From an uncultured Bacteroidia bacterium (lineage in GTDB: Bacteria; Bacteroidota; Bacteroidia; Bacteroidales; ML635J-15): DNA of 64,000 nt. Each line of letters opens with the position of its first letter. Position 1 is the first letter of the stretch. Position numbers and translations under genes: made by a program. The notes beneath the pieces were generated by a model. It saw only the letters and a program-made list of their open reading frames with translations. It ran no database searches and had not been told where the DNA came from. This document shows positions 34,819-44,900 of the stretch, one piece after another. The stretch spans positions 1 to 64,000 of the forward strand of contig CADAXK010000015.1 of assembly GCA_902791865.1 (NCBI GenBank), read 5' to 3'.

Positions 34819-35387
34819 AGAGATCGCGCGAACTTTCTGAAATGGACGACTTGTCGTTGAGGCAACTTGTGCTAGATGGTGATGATGGTGCCATGTCGTG
34901 TCTGTTTATCAGGTATCAGACCGAAATAAAGTCGTTTCTTGTTTCTCGCGGTTGCCAAAGCGATGATGCCGACGACATTACAATCATTTCGTTGCAAAAG
35001 ATTTTGAAATCGCTCGATAAGTATGATCCGAGCCGTGATGCTTCGTTCTGTACTTGGGCATTTACGATAGCAAAGAATACCTATCTAGATTGGCACAAGA
35101 CTTACAATTTGCAGGAGTCGCAGATGCCTACAAGCGATTCGTTGTCGGTTCCCGATGATGCAACTCCAGAAACTTCGCTTATTGAGAAGGAGAGGCAGGC
35201 TTACTTCGATTCGCTGTTGGGACGTCTTTCGGAATACGAGCAGAAGATATTGCTGATGAAAGGTGCAGGAATGAAGTACGAGGAAATAGCAAATGAACTT
35301 GGAATATCGCTGTCGGTAGTGAAAAACAGGATACATCAGGCCAAATTGAAACTAGTTGAACTTTCGAAGGATGTTAGAAAAGATTAA
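34812..35387 (+). CDS. RNA polymerase sigma factor, sigma-70 family (ECF-like)
   Basis: This is a 191-residue sigma factor with region 2 (LFIRYQTEIKSFLVSRG ... WAFTIAKNTYLDWHK) and region 4 (LSEYEQKILLMKGAGMKYEE, IANELGISLSVVKNRIHQAK) only, as in ECF sigma factors. The region 2 core contains an unusually acidic SDDADDITI stretch. No anti-sigma gene is adjacent. The gene overlaps the upstream glycosyltransferase gene by 7 bases and the downstream rsmG by 17, so it is translated within an operon rather than from its own promoter. Targets are unknown. Confidence 0.9.
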   Translation: MVKRSRELSEMDDLSLRQLVLDGDDGAMSCLFIRYQTEIKSFLVSRGCQSDDADDITIISLQKILKSLDKYDPSRDASFCTWAFTIAKNTYLDWHKTYNLQESQMPTSDSLSVPDDATPETSLIEKERQAYFDSLLGRLSEYEQKILLMKGAGMKYEEIANELGISLSVVKNRIHQAKLKLVELSKDVRKD

Positions 35388-35982
35388 GGAATATTTCCCA
35401 GAGCTTACTGATGTTCAGGTTGACCGACTGGTTGAACTGGAAATGCTTGTGCGCGATTGGAACGAGAAAATAAATGTTATAAGTCGCAAGGATACCGACA
35501 ATATTTTCGTCCATCACATACTGCATTCGATGGCAATTGCGAAAGTAAAGCAGTTCAAGCCTGAAGAATTTGTTCTTGATGTCGGCACAGGTGGCGGTTT
35601 CCCCGGAATTCCGCTTGCAATAATATTTCCAGAGACAAAATTCACTTTGGTGGATAGCATCGAGAAGAAAATCAAGGTTGTGAAGGGCATATCGGAAAGC
35701 CTAGGGCTTACAAATGTGGAAGCCATGAAGATTCGTGCCGAACTATTGCCGCCCAAGTATGATTGCATAGTTAGCCGTGCCGTCACCGCCTTCCCCGATT
35801 TCGTAAAAATGACGCGCAACGTGCTGAATCCAAAATCTACCGAGCATTCGATAATTTATCTCAAGGGTGGCGACTTCGACGATGAGCTGAAAGGTATGAA
35901 AAACTATTCGATTACGAATATTTCCGACTTTTTTGATGAGGAATTCTTCGAGACAAAGAAGATTATATACCTGAATTTGTAA
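35371..35982 (+). CDS. rsmG: 16S rRNA (guanine527-N7)-methyltransferase RsmG
   Basis: This 203-residue enzyme methylates N7 of G527 in 16S rRNA using S-adenosylmethionine; its loss gives low-level streptomycin resistance in other bacteria. The family signature is LVRDWNEKINVISRKD, followed by the SAM-binding LDVGTGGGFPGIPLAI. LVDSIEKKIKVV and CIVSRAVTAFPDF follow in the standard order. The start at 35371 (MLEKIKEYFPE) is preferred to an ATG five codons earlier. It overlaps the sigma-factor gene by 17 bases. A perfect 36-bp palindrome follows 14 bases after the stop. Confidence 0.95.
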   Translation: MLEKIKEYFPELTDVQVDRLVELEMLVRDWNEKINVISRKDTDNIFVHHILHSMAIAKVKQFKPEEFVLDVGTGGGFPGIPLAIIFPETKFTLVDSIEKKIKVVKGISESLGLTNVEAMKIRAELLPPKYDCIVSRAVTAFPDFVKMTRNVLNPKSTEHSIIYLKGGDFDDELKGMKNYSITNISDFFDEEFFETKKIIYLNL

Positions 35983-35996
35983 TGATTTGAAATGTT

Positions 35997-36032
35997 TTAT
36001 GTTGAGACGCAAAATTTTGCGTCTCAACATAA
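35997..36032. repeat. Dispersed palindrome, copy 3, extended to 36 bp
   Basis: The core AGACGCAAAATTTTGCGTCT (36005-36024) is extended on both sides by TTATGTTG and CAACATAA to a perfect 36-bp palindrome. It lies directly after rsmG, where it could form a long 3' hairpin on either strand. Confidence 0.92.
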
Positions 36033-36151
36033 TATGAATCATTTATTTGTAATCTCCTCACTTTTCAGTGGTTAATGCTATTGATTACCAATTCTTTATT
36101 CAAAATTTTACACAAAATCAAAAAAAATGCTTTGTTTTCAAAAAAATGTAG

Positions 36152-36159
36152 TACTTTTG
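36152..36159 (+). promoter_or_regulatory. -7 promoter element for tRNA-Leu
   Basis: TACTTTTG matches TAnnTTTG, with TTTG at 36131-36134, 17 bases upstream. It lies 24 bases before the tRNA. Confidence 0.5.
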
Positions 36160-36182
36160 CAATCCCAAAAGGCATACCGAAT

Positions 36183-36266
36183 GCCCGGGTGGCGGAATCG
36201 GTAGACGCGCTGGTCTCAAACACCAGTTCCTTCACTGGAGTGCCGGTTCGACCCCGGCCCCGGGTA
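36183..36266 (+). tRNA. tRNA-Leu, anticodon CAA
   Basis: This 84-base class II tRNA has acceptor arms GCCCGGG and CCCGGGT (first pair G-U), D-arm GGCGGAATCGGTAGACGC, anticodon stem CTGGT-CTCAAAC-ACCAG with CAA, a long variable arm (TTCCTTCACTGGAG) and the T-arm GCCGGTTCGACCCCGGC. The 3' CCA is not encoded. It is followed by an intrinsic terminator. Confidence 0.95.
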
Positions 36267-36270
36267 CAAA

Positions 36271-36299
36271 AAAGAGATTGCAACAGCAGTCTCTTTTTT
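36271..36299 (+). terminator. Intrinsic terminator of tRNA-Leu
   Basis: AAGAGA ... TCTCTT forms a 6-bp stem around a 12-base loop and is followed by a run of T residues. Confidence 0.75.
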
Positions 36300-36346
36300 T
36301 GTTACACTCTCCAATTTTTTTTTCTGTCGAAAAATGCGGATGTCTC

Positions 36347-36377
36347 TTTGCTTATTTGGCGCATATACATAACTTTG
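36347..36377 (+). promoter_or_regulatory. Consensus Bacteroidetes promoter for the first TPR-CHAT gene
   Basis: TTTG (36347-36350), exactly 19 bases, then TAACTTTG (36370-36377). This is a full match to TTTG-N19-TAnnTTTG. The start codon follows 14 bases later. Confidence 0.8.
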
Positions 36378-36391
36378 CAAAAAAAAGTAAT

Positions 36392-39300
36392 ATGAAGAGA
36401 CTTGCCTTAATTTTAGCGATAATACCATTCTGTCTGCATTCGTTCTCGCAGGTGGAAACTAAGTTGCAGAAAGCCGATGCTCTTGCAAAGGCTTGTCTAT
36501 CAAGCGATGCCGACATATATGCAGAATGCCTTGGCGAAGCCAACGAAATGTATTTTTCGGCTTACAATGATTTTGTTTCGAAAGCCATGTCGGCAACAGA
36601 AATTGGCGAACTGCCATACGCCCGCATGATGTTTCATGTGGGATATTACAGAAAACTGAACTTTTATTTTAAGGAGTGCATTCCATACTACGATACGGCA
36701 ATGACAGTGTATGCAAAAGCCGACAAACTTGACAATAACGATGTATGGCGGTGCTTCGAAATGCTTGATGTGCTGAAAGCGTACTATTCTTACGATATGA
36801 TTGACTATGAAAAAAACTTGCGGTATGCTTTGCTGAATGCCGATTTCACGAAGAAATATCTTAAAAAGCAGTACCACGAACTTTCTTCTGCCATGGAAGA
36901 AGTTGCTTTCGCATATATGAACATAAACGAATACGACAAGGCAGAAGAAGCTATAAATGAAGCATTAAAAGCCGAAGAAAAAGCAGGTGGCAAAGATTCG
37001 GAACATTATTTCAGCCTTGAACAATACAAAGATCTTATTGCATCAGAAAAGGAGTATCCAATAGCAACATATACGATGACAGCCTATCTGCCGATAGAGA
37101 ATCCTGCAAACCGGCGCGATTCGCTTTACAACATGCTTCTAGAGGTCAGGTACGATGTTGAAGAAGCTATGCCGTTGTTCGAGGAACTGGAAACTTCGTT
37201 TGAAAAAGCCGGAATGAAAAACTCTGATGATAGCCTACTTTATGCCAAGTCGTTATATCATATAGCAATACGTTGCTGGGATGCATCACAAAGCAGTGAA
37301 GACGATGAAACCACAGCACTTATGGCAGCTCGTGCTATCCGCTACATGAAGCAGGCAGACGAACTATATGCTTCTTCCATAGAAGCAATCTCCGATATTC
37401 ACGCCAACATATTGTATGAACTAGCTATATTTTATAACAATGGGCGAAACGACAGGGAAACCGCAATGAAATATGCCGAAGCATCATTCGAAATTTTCAA
37501 GAAACTTACATTCAACGAATATATTTTATCAAGTTGCGCGAGCATACTGGATGCGCTTGACAGTTATTATTGCGGTGACGAAATGCGCGACTGCGAAAAG
37601 GCTATCCGCTACAACGAACAGATGGTGGAAATATGTCGCAACGCCGACAACGACTGGTACATTTATGCACTTATTCGAACTGGAAATAATTACTTCAAAA
37701 TAGGAAACTACAACAAGGCGCTGGAATACTATATGCTAGCCTACGAAAACAACGACAATCCCAACGGTGGCGATGCTGAGATTCTGTTGAAACTTGCCGA
37801 CACATACAAGAACCTTGGCGACAGCAAGTTGGAAGAAAAATACCGCCTAATGTATGAAGGTGTAGTTGCTAACGAAATGCCGACAGATGATGACTATTAC
37901 ATTCCAACATCCTATATGTCAATCGCCGACTTCCTGACGGTAGCTGTTGACGATGACGAGGTTGAACTGTTGTACGATAGTTCTTTCCGTCCTATTAAGG
38001 GAACACATTGCGATTCATTGCGCTACGATGCCGTGTGTGCCATTATGAAACGCAGTTCGACCAATCCGAGCGAACGCATAAACAGCACTCGTCCGATAAT
38101 GATTGCATTCGAGGATTATTTTGCAAAAGGGAAAGCCTCCCATGCCGACAGCATCTACTATGCTTATTCGCTTTACAATGTAGGAAAGTACATTAGCGAT
38201 GCATCCAAAGGCTTCAAGGGTATGCAAATGTTGTTGAAAGCAAAGGAAATGTTCGAAGCCTTGTCTCTTACAAATACAAGAAACTATGCCAACACGCTTT
38301 ACGAACTAGCCTTAGTGAAAGACGAATCCGCTGAATATTACATAGATGCGTATGGTGTGTATAAAACATTGCCAACCAATATCTTCATCAATAATCGTTG
38401 CATGAAAATCTTTGGTGAACTGCTGGATTATGGAGAAAAAAGCTACAATAATGAGTTCTCTCTCAAAATCTTCGAAGAATTAGAATCGTATCTCGAACAG
38501 CATCCCGATTATATAGAGAAGGAAGAACTGGAAACTTTAAAAATACAAATCACCATACGAAAGGCCGAATTATATTACAAACTTTTCAACTACGATTCAT
38601 CTCTGCTATGCTACAAGAAGGCCATTTCGATGATGGACAATGCTGGAATGAAAAAAACATATACTTATTGCGAAACTATCCACAAACTTGCAGATATTAG
38701 TCGTTGGAACCACAACTACGATGATGCCAAGAAATACGCCAAGCAGTACGAAAAGCTGTCGAAGAAATTCAAGAAGGAAGAAAACGATGATGGCGAATTT
38801 TGGGCTGGCGATGATGACGGCACAGATATTTATGGCATGGAGGAGCAGAGCGAACTGGAGCAATTGTACCAATACCTATATATGTTAAATACTAGCGTCA
38901 GATCCAACAATGTCAACGATTGCAGACCGTATGCTATTGAAACTTTTGTAAAGATAAAGAATCTGTTTGCGCGCGATGGGTTCAATACAAGTAACGACAG
39001 TATATTTTACGAGTATTCGTTGCTTCATATAGGCTATATCGAATATATAGCCGAAAAATACGATTCCACTTTGGGTTACATGTCGGAACTTGATAGGTTC
39101 CTGCCTCAAAGCAATAGCATTTCGGGTAATGGATACGCAGAAATACATTATTATTACCTGCTTTACAAGGCTCTTGCGCTAGCCGGAAAGGAAGAAAAAC
39201 GGGAAGCGTTGAAGAATTTTGACCTTATACTGGATTATTACAAACTTTTGGAATCCAGAAACGAGTATTATGAGATTGATTATACAATGATGCTTTATGC

Positions 39301-41755
39301 CTCTTATATGTATGCTACGCTTCACGACTACGACAAGGCATTTGTGTATTACGACTATTTGATGTCGCAATTCGATGAAAATGAGATAAGCGATAATTAT
39401 TTCGCCACGAAATATGCAATGGCATCCACCTACGCCGAAATGGGTGAATATGTTTCGGTTATCGGTTGCCTTGAACCCGAATTCAAGCGCTTTGAATATA
39501 CATATGTTGATAGCGATGTTTGTGCTGGAATATGCAACTTGCTCGGCAATGCGTATGTGGCCGTTGGAAATTACGACCGTGCATACAAGTGCTACATTTT
39601 GGCGCAGGAGTCGATAAGGGTTTATCAGGGAGCTGATACTAATGCAGAAGTTCAGACGCTCAACAATCTTGGAAATTTCTGCAAGAAGGCAGGAAAACAC
39701 AGGGAAGCAATCGACTATTACGATGATGCTCTTGAAATGTTGGATAGAATACAGAGCAACAACCCTGCCCAATATGCTATGCTATACGAAAACAAAGGCT
39801 CTTCATACACTATGCTAGGGATGTACGACGAAGCAATGTCGCTTTTCGAGAAATGCCTTGCGATAAATCAGGAAATATTCGGAGAAAACAGTTCGAATTA
39901 TGCTACAACCCTTTGCAATATCGCACTGGCATACAAGTCGAAGGGAGACTATGACAAGGCCTTGAAGAATTACAACGATGCACTAGCCATTTTACGTAAC
40001 ATCTACGACGACAGGCATCCGACTTATGCAGAAACGCTCAACGGCATAGGTGATGTATATTTTGCGATGGGCGAGTATGGCAAGGCTGCAGAAAGTTTCT
40101 CAGATGCAATGGAGATAAACAGGAAGCATCTCGCAAACGACTTTTCGTTCCTTACATCTGCCGAACGCGAAATGTACTGGGAGAAAAACAAGGACATGAG
40201 CCAGCACATACTTCGTTGCGGAAGCAAATTGTCGAACAATGGTGTGATTTCGAGCGGAGCCTACAATGCCGAGTTGATTACCAAGGGCTTGTTGCTGACA
40301 TCAGATGTTGAGTTTACGCGTTCTGTTTACGAAAGTGGCGATTCTGCTCTTATTTCCGATTATGCGGAACTTATTTCCATGAAGGACAAGCTGGGTAAAG
40401 CTTACGAAATGCCTGTTGAGGACAGGTACATCGACTGCCGCAAACTTAAGGAGGAAATAAACGCAGCAGAGCGTGACCTTGTAGCTAGGGTCGAGAAATA
40501 TGGAGGCTTCAATGCATCAATCGGACTTACATGGAAAGATGTGCAGTCGGCAATGCGCAAGGGCGATGTGGCTGTCGAATTTACAAGATTCGAGGTCGAT
40601 TCCTCCGAGACCCGCTACGCCGCACTTTTGGTTAACAAGTTTATGAAATCGCCGATGTTTGTTCCGCTATGTTCCGAAAAGGACTTGCAAAGACTTTTGC
40701 GCACAGGCGTTATGCCCGAAAAGCCATCTGATGACCGCGGTGCAACCGTTTTGCGCGACAGACGCATGGGCGTATATACATCCACCGACTTGTACAATGC
40801 AATTTGGAAGCCTCTGGAAAAGTATTTCACGCCAAATGCACGCATATATTTCGCTCCGACAGGCTTACTGCATCAGGTAGCGATAGAGTATGCAATGGTT
40901 AATTCCACAAAGTCAATTTCGGACATCTACGAAATTTACCGCGTATCATCCACTCGTTTCCTTGCCATGGACTATTCGCCACGTCCGTTTGACGAGGCCG
41001 TGCTGTATGGTGGCATACGCTACGATTCCGATCCTGCATCCATGAAGCGCGAAAGCGAACGCTTTGGAACGCGAGCAGCATCATATAATTCATTTGCCGA
41101 CATCAGTAGGGATGAGGAAAGGACGAGTTTGAGTTATCTGCCAGGCACCAAAACCGAGGTAGAAACCATTAATGCTAAACTTAAAGCCGGAAAAATCAAG
41201 GTCGACATGCATATAGGCGAGGCTGCCAACGAAGAATCGTTCAAGAACTTGTCGGGGAATAAGGTTTCGCTTTTGCATATTGCAACACACGGATTTTATG
41301 TTCCTGCCGATACTATTCTCAATTCAGAGCAGTCGCTCAACTTGTCGGGACTTTTGCTTGCTGGTGCCAACAACATTTGGACAAACCGACCAGTTCCAGA
41401 GGGCGTTGAGGATGGTGTGCTCACTGCAAAGGAGATAAGCAATATGGATTTGCGTGATGCTGATATGGTGGTTCTTTCAGCCTGCCAGACAGGGCTTGGC
41501 GAAATTACCGATGAAGGCGTTTTCGGACTTCAGCGCGGATTCAAGAAAGCAGGTGTGCATACGCTCATAATGAGCCTCTGGTCGGTTGATGACAAAGCCA
41601 CGCAGTTGATGATGACCGAGTTCTACTCAAATCTGATGGCAGGAATGTCGAAGCGCGAAGCTTTCCTGAAGGCTCAGCGCACATTGAAGGAGACAAAAGG
41701 CTTCGAGAATCCGAGATTCTGGGCTGCATTTATAATGTTGGATGGAAACAAATAA
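36392..41755 (+). CDS. Exported TPR-CHAT (caspase-like) protein 1
   Basis: This is a very large protein of about 1787 residues with a signal peptide (MKRLALILAIIPFCLHSFSQ), so it acts in the periplasm or at the surface. About 1250 residues of irregular TPR-like helices follow, with a canonical TPR block near the end of the array (KALKNYNDALAILRN). The C-terminal CHAT domain is a caspase/separase-type cysteine protease fold: catalytic His1633 in LLHIATHGFYVP and Cys1698 in VVLSACQTGLGE are both kept. The start at 36392 follows a consensus promoter; an upstream in-frame ATG at 36278 lies inside the tRNA terminator and is rejected. A paralogue follows downstream. The target is unknown. Confidence 0.88.
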   Translation: MKRLALILAIIPFCLHSFSQVETKLQKADALAKACLSSDADIYAECLGEANEMYFSAYNDFVSKAMSATEIGELPYARMMFHVGYYRKLNFYFKECIPYYDTAMTVYAKADKLDNNDVWRCFEMLDVLKAYYSYDMIDYEKNLRYALLNADFTKKYLKKQYHELSSAMEEVAFAYMNINEYDKAEEAINEALKAEEKAGGKDSEHYFSLEQYKDLIASEKEYPIATYTMTAYLPIENPANRRDSLYNMLLEVRYDVEEAMPLFEELETSFEKAGMKNSDDSLLYAKSLYHIAIRCWDASQSSEDDETTALMAARAIRYMKQADELYASSIEAISDIHANILYELAIFYNNGRNDRETAMKYAEASFEIFKKLTFNEYILSSCASILDALDSYYCGDEMRDCEKAIRYNEQMVEICRNADNDWYIYALIRTGNNYFKIGNYNKALEYYMLAYENNDNPNGGDAEILLKLADTYKNLGDSKLEEKYRLMYEGVVANEMPTDDDYYIPTSYMSIADFLTVAVDDDEVELLYDSSFRPIKGTHCDSLRYDAVCAIMKRSSTNPSERINSTRPIMIAFEDYFAKGKASHADSIYYAYSLYNVGKYISDASKGFKGMQMLLKAKEMFEALSLTNTRNYANTLYELALVKDESAEYYIDAYGVYKTLPTNIFINNRCMKIFGELLDYGEKSYNNEFSLKIFEELESYLEQHPDYIEKEELETLKIQITIRKAELYYKLFNYDSSLLCYKKAISMMDNAGMKKTYTYCETIHKLADISRWNHNYDDAKKYAKQYEKLSKKFKKEENDDGEFWAGDDDGTDIYGMEEQSELEQLYQYLYMLNTSVRSNNVNDCRPYAIETFVKIKNLFARDGFNTSNDSIFYEYSLLHIGYIEYIAEKYDSTLGYMSELDRFLPQSNSISGNGYAEIHYYYLLYKALALAGKEEKREALKNFDLILDYYKLLESRNEYYEIDYTMMLYASYMYATLHDYDKAFVYYDYLMSQFDENEISDNYFATKYAMASTYAEMGEYVSVIGCLEPEFKRFEYTYVDSDVCAGICNLLGNAYVAVGNYDRAYKCYILAQESIRVYQGADTNAEVQTLNNLGNFCKKAGKHREAIDYYDDALEMLDRIQSNNPAQYAMLYENKGSSYTMLGMYDEAMSLFEKCLAINQEIFGENSSNYATTLCNIALAYKSKGDYDKALKNYNDALAILRNIYDDRHPTYAETLNGIGDVYFAMGEYGKAAESFSDAMEINRKHLANDFSFLTSAEREMYWEKNKDMSQHILRCGSKLSNNGVISSGAYNAELITKGLLLTSDVEFTRSVYESGDSALISDYAELISMKDKLGKAYEMPVEDRYIDCRKLKEEINAAERDLVARVEKYGGFNASIGLTWKDVQSAMRKGDVAVEFTRFEVDSSETRYAALLVNKFMKSPMFVPLCSEKDLQRLLRTGVMPEKPSDDRGATVLRDRRMGVYTSTDLYNAIWKPLEKYFTPNARIYFAPTGLLHQVAIEYAMVNSTKSISDIYEIYRVSSTRFLAMDYSPRPFDEAVLYGGIRYDSDPASMKRESERFGTRAASYNSFADISRDEERTSLSYLPGTKTEVETINAKLKAGKIKVDMHIGEAANEESFKNLSGNKVSLLHIATHGFYVPADTILNSEQSLNLSGLLLAGANNIWTNRPVPEGVEDGVLTAKEISNMDLRDADMVVLSACQTGLGEITDEGVFGLQRGFKKAGVHTLIMSLWSVDDKATQLMMTEFYSNLMAGMSKREAFLKAQRTLKETKGFENPRFWAAFIMLDGNK

Positions 41756-41756
41756 T

Positions 41757-41890
41757 GATTTACGATTTTAGATTTACGATTTGACTGACAAGATGCAAAG
41801 GGATTTATTTTATTGGGCAAAAAGGCTAAAAGAAGGAAAGGCTAAAAGTCAATTGGCTGTCAGCCTGTTAGCCTTTGAGCCTTCAAGCCC
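41757..41890. repeat. Composite intergenic repeat array C
   Basis: An AT-rich GATTTACGATTTTAGATTTA-type part is followed by ATTGGGCAAAAAGGCTAAAAG and then AGTCAATTGGCTGTCAGCCTG, TTAGCCTTTGAGCCTTCAAGCC-type words. The ATTGGGC...GGCTAAAAGAAGG segment is the reverse complement of a segment near 63760-63785. It separates the two TPR-CHAT genes. Confidence 0.7.
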
Positions 41891-41914
41891 AGAAAACCAA
41901 GAAACTGAAACGCA

Positions 41915-44900
41915 ATGAAGAAAATATTATCACTCACAATTCTCGCTCTTTTGTGCAACCTGCTGTTCTCGCAAAACGATGCTACCGCCATATACCACAT
42001 GGTGGACTCCATAAAAAAAGTGGGCGACAGCTACTACAATGTCCAAAATTACAACGAAGCAATTGCCAAGTATGGCGAAGCAGCAGAACTAGCCAAGAAG
42101 GTAGACAATGGTAACAACTCATATTATGCCATGGCAATTTACAATATGGCGTATGCATATTCAAAAAATGGTGAACATCAGAAATCCGTGAATTGTTACA
42201 TCATTGCAAAGGATGTATATGGAGGTCTCAATGGAACTGAAAATATTAAATATGCGGCACTGCTCAGTCAGGTTGGTCTTGAATATGAAAAGATGAATGA
42301 GTACCATAATGCTTTTAATTACTTGGTTCAAGCGTTGGACGTTCGAAAAAAAGTCGTAGGAATCGAACACGCCGACTACATGAAAACACTAAATAGCATT
42401 ATCTCCATCTGCAAGGAAATGGAAGACTATCAAAATACTATCAAATATTATCTGGAGATTTTGGAAATCAAGGAGAAGACACTCGGAAAAACCCATTCCA
42501 GCTACGCATCAACATTGTCCGACATAGCATCTACATATTATACCATAAAAGACAATCAGAACGCATTGAAATATTACATAAAACTGGGAGATGTACAAAA
42601 AAACACCCTTGGAGAGAATGATCCAGAGTATATACAGACTGTTTTCAACATCAGCTTAATGTATTACAAAATGGACGACTACCCAAACACATTGAAATAT
42701 GCTCTAACAATTGTAGACACTTACGATAAGACATCTTCCAAATATGTGAATCTGCTTGCCATGATCGGATATTCATATTATTATCATGAGGATTATCGAA
42801 GCTCATTGAAATATAATGTTCCTGCAATGGAAACATGGAAAATGCTATATGGCGAGGAAAATGACGGATACATATATCTTCTTACCTTGGTGTCCAATGC
42901 ATATTATGCCACGAAGGACATTCCAAACGCAATGAACTATTTAACTCAGCTTGAAGAAATACTAGAGAAAAATGGAAATATGAGTGTTGACTATTCGAAA
43001 ACAGTCTACAAAATCGGAAAACTGTATTACGACAAGGGCGACTACTATAACTCTTTGAAATATTATCTAAAAACGCCAAAAGGATCCGAAGACAACCCTG
43101 AAGATTATGCAAAAGCGCTCAGTGCCATAGGCGTTGGATATTATAATATTGGCGACTACACAACCTCCTTGAAATATCATCAGCAGGCATTGGAAATAAG
43201 GAAAATGACTCCCGGAGTGAATTCTCCCGATTACATTGAGTCATTGCACCACCTCGGTGCCGTTTATGAAAAACTGGAAGATTATAAAACGGCAATGGAA
43301 TATTATCAGCTGGTGCTAGAATATGATAGGAAGAATAATGGTGAAAATTCGCTCGAATATGCAACTGCGCTTAGCAATATAGGTAATATATATATATCGA
43401 AAGAGGATAACTCCAATGCATTAAAATATTACCAGAAGTCGTTGGAAATAAAAAGCAAAGTATGCCCTGATAATTCTATTGACATTTCAATCTTGCTTAA
43501 TAATATAGGTGTTACTTATGAAAATATGGGCGAGTACCAGACTGCAAGGAAATATCTTGCTCAATCATTGGAAATATGTAAAAAGGTATACGGTGAAAAT
43601 CATCCCGAATATGCTAAAAGCCTAAACAATATTGGTGATGCCTATTTGAAAATGGCGGACTATCAGAACGCTTTGAATTGTTATATGCAAGCCGCCGATA
43701 TTCGCAAGCGGGCACTGGGCGAAGAACATCCCATTTATGCCATATCGCTTACAAGTATAGCTGCTCTATATAAAAGCATGGCAAACTATCAGGAGGCTAT
43801 AAAATATTATACCCAAGCAATGGAAATCAAAAGGAAGTTTTGGGGAGAAAGCAATTCCGAATATGCAAAAGCATTGAGCGATATAGGTAATTTATACCTT
43901 GACAAGGAAGACCATCGTAATGCTTTGGAGTATCATAAACTTGCATTGGAAATAATAAGGAAAGCAAAAGGAAAGGAGCATCCTTACTATTCAAAAGTAC
44001 TTAATAATATAGGTCTTGTTTATAATCATAAATGCGACTACATGACCGCACTGAAATATTTTATGCAGGCACTGGAAATAGACAAAAAGCTTTATGGAGA
44101 CGAACATATAAATTGTGCTGCGCCGCTTAACAATATCGGTCTTGCATATATGGAAATGGGAAACTTCAAGAATGCCTTGAAATATTATACGCAATCGCTT
44201 GAAATCCGGAAAAAGTTTTATGGCGAGAATAATCCCGAATACGCATCTTCGCTTAATAATATTGCAATGGTATATGATAGGCTGTGCGACTACCAGACTG
44301 CCCTGAAATATTATACGGAAGTATTGGATTTCCGCAAAGCCTTCTTTGGCGAGAACAATCCCGAATACGCAGATGCGCTTAATAACATTGGCGTTGTTTA
44401 TATGAATATGGATGACTACCAGAATGCCTTGAAATACCATTCACAGGCTATGGAAATACGGAAAAAAACACTTGGGGAAGAACATCCCGACTATGCTGCA
44501 TCGCTTCATAATGTTGGATTGCTATATTATGAATTGGGAGACAACCGAAACGCTGTGGAATATCTTATTAAAGCATTGGAAGTAAAACAAAAGATTTATG
44601 GTGAATACCATCCTGACTATGCTATGTCGTTGTCTAGTATAGCCAATATTTTTATTGATATGAAAGAATATCAAGATGCGTTGGAATATCATAAGCAAGC
44701 GATGAAAGTTAGAAAAAAGATTTTAGGAGAAGAACATCCCGACTATATATTCTCGCTTAATAATATTGGAATTGTATATAAGCATCTGAAAGATTACCCA
44801 AATTCATTGAAATGTTTTACGCAAGCACTGGAAACAGCAAAAAAAATTTTTGGCGAGAATCACCCCCAATATGCAATGTCACTAACCAATATGGGCAACA

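Noticed and set aside
36278-36391. Longer N-terminus for the first TPR-CHAT protein
   Set aside because: The extra residues would be read through the tRNA terminator and the promoter; the start at 36392 gives a clean signal peptide.
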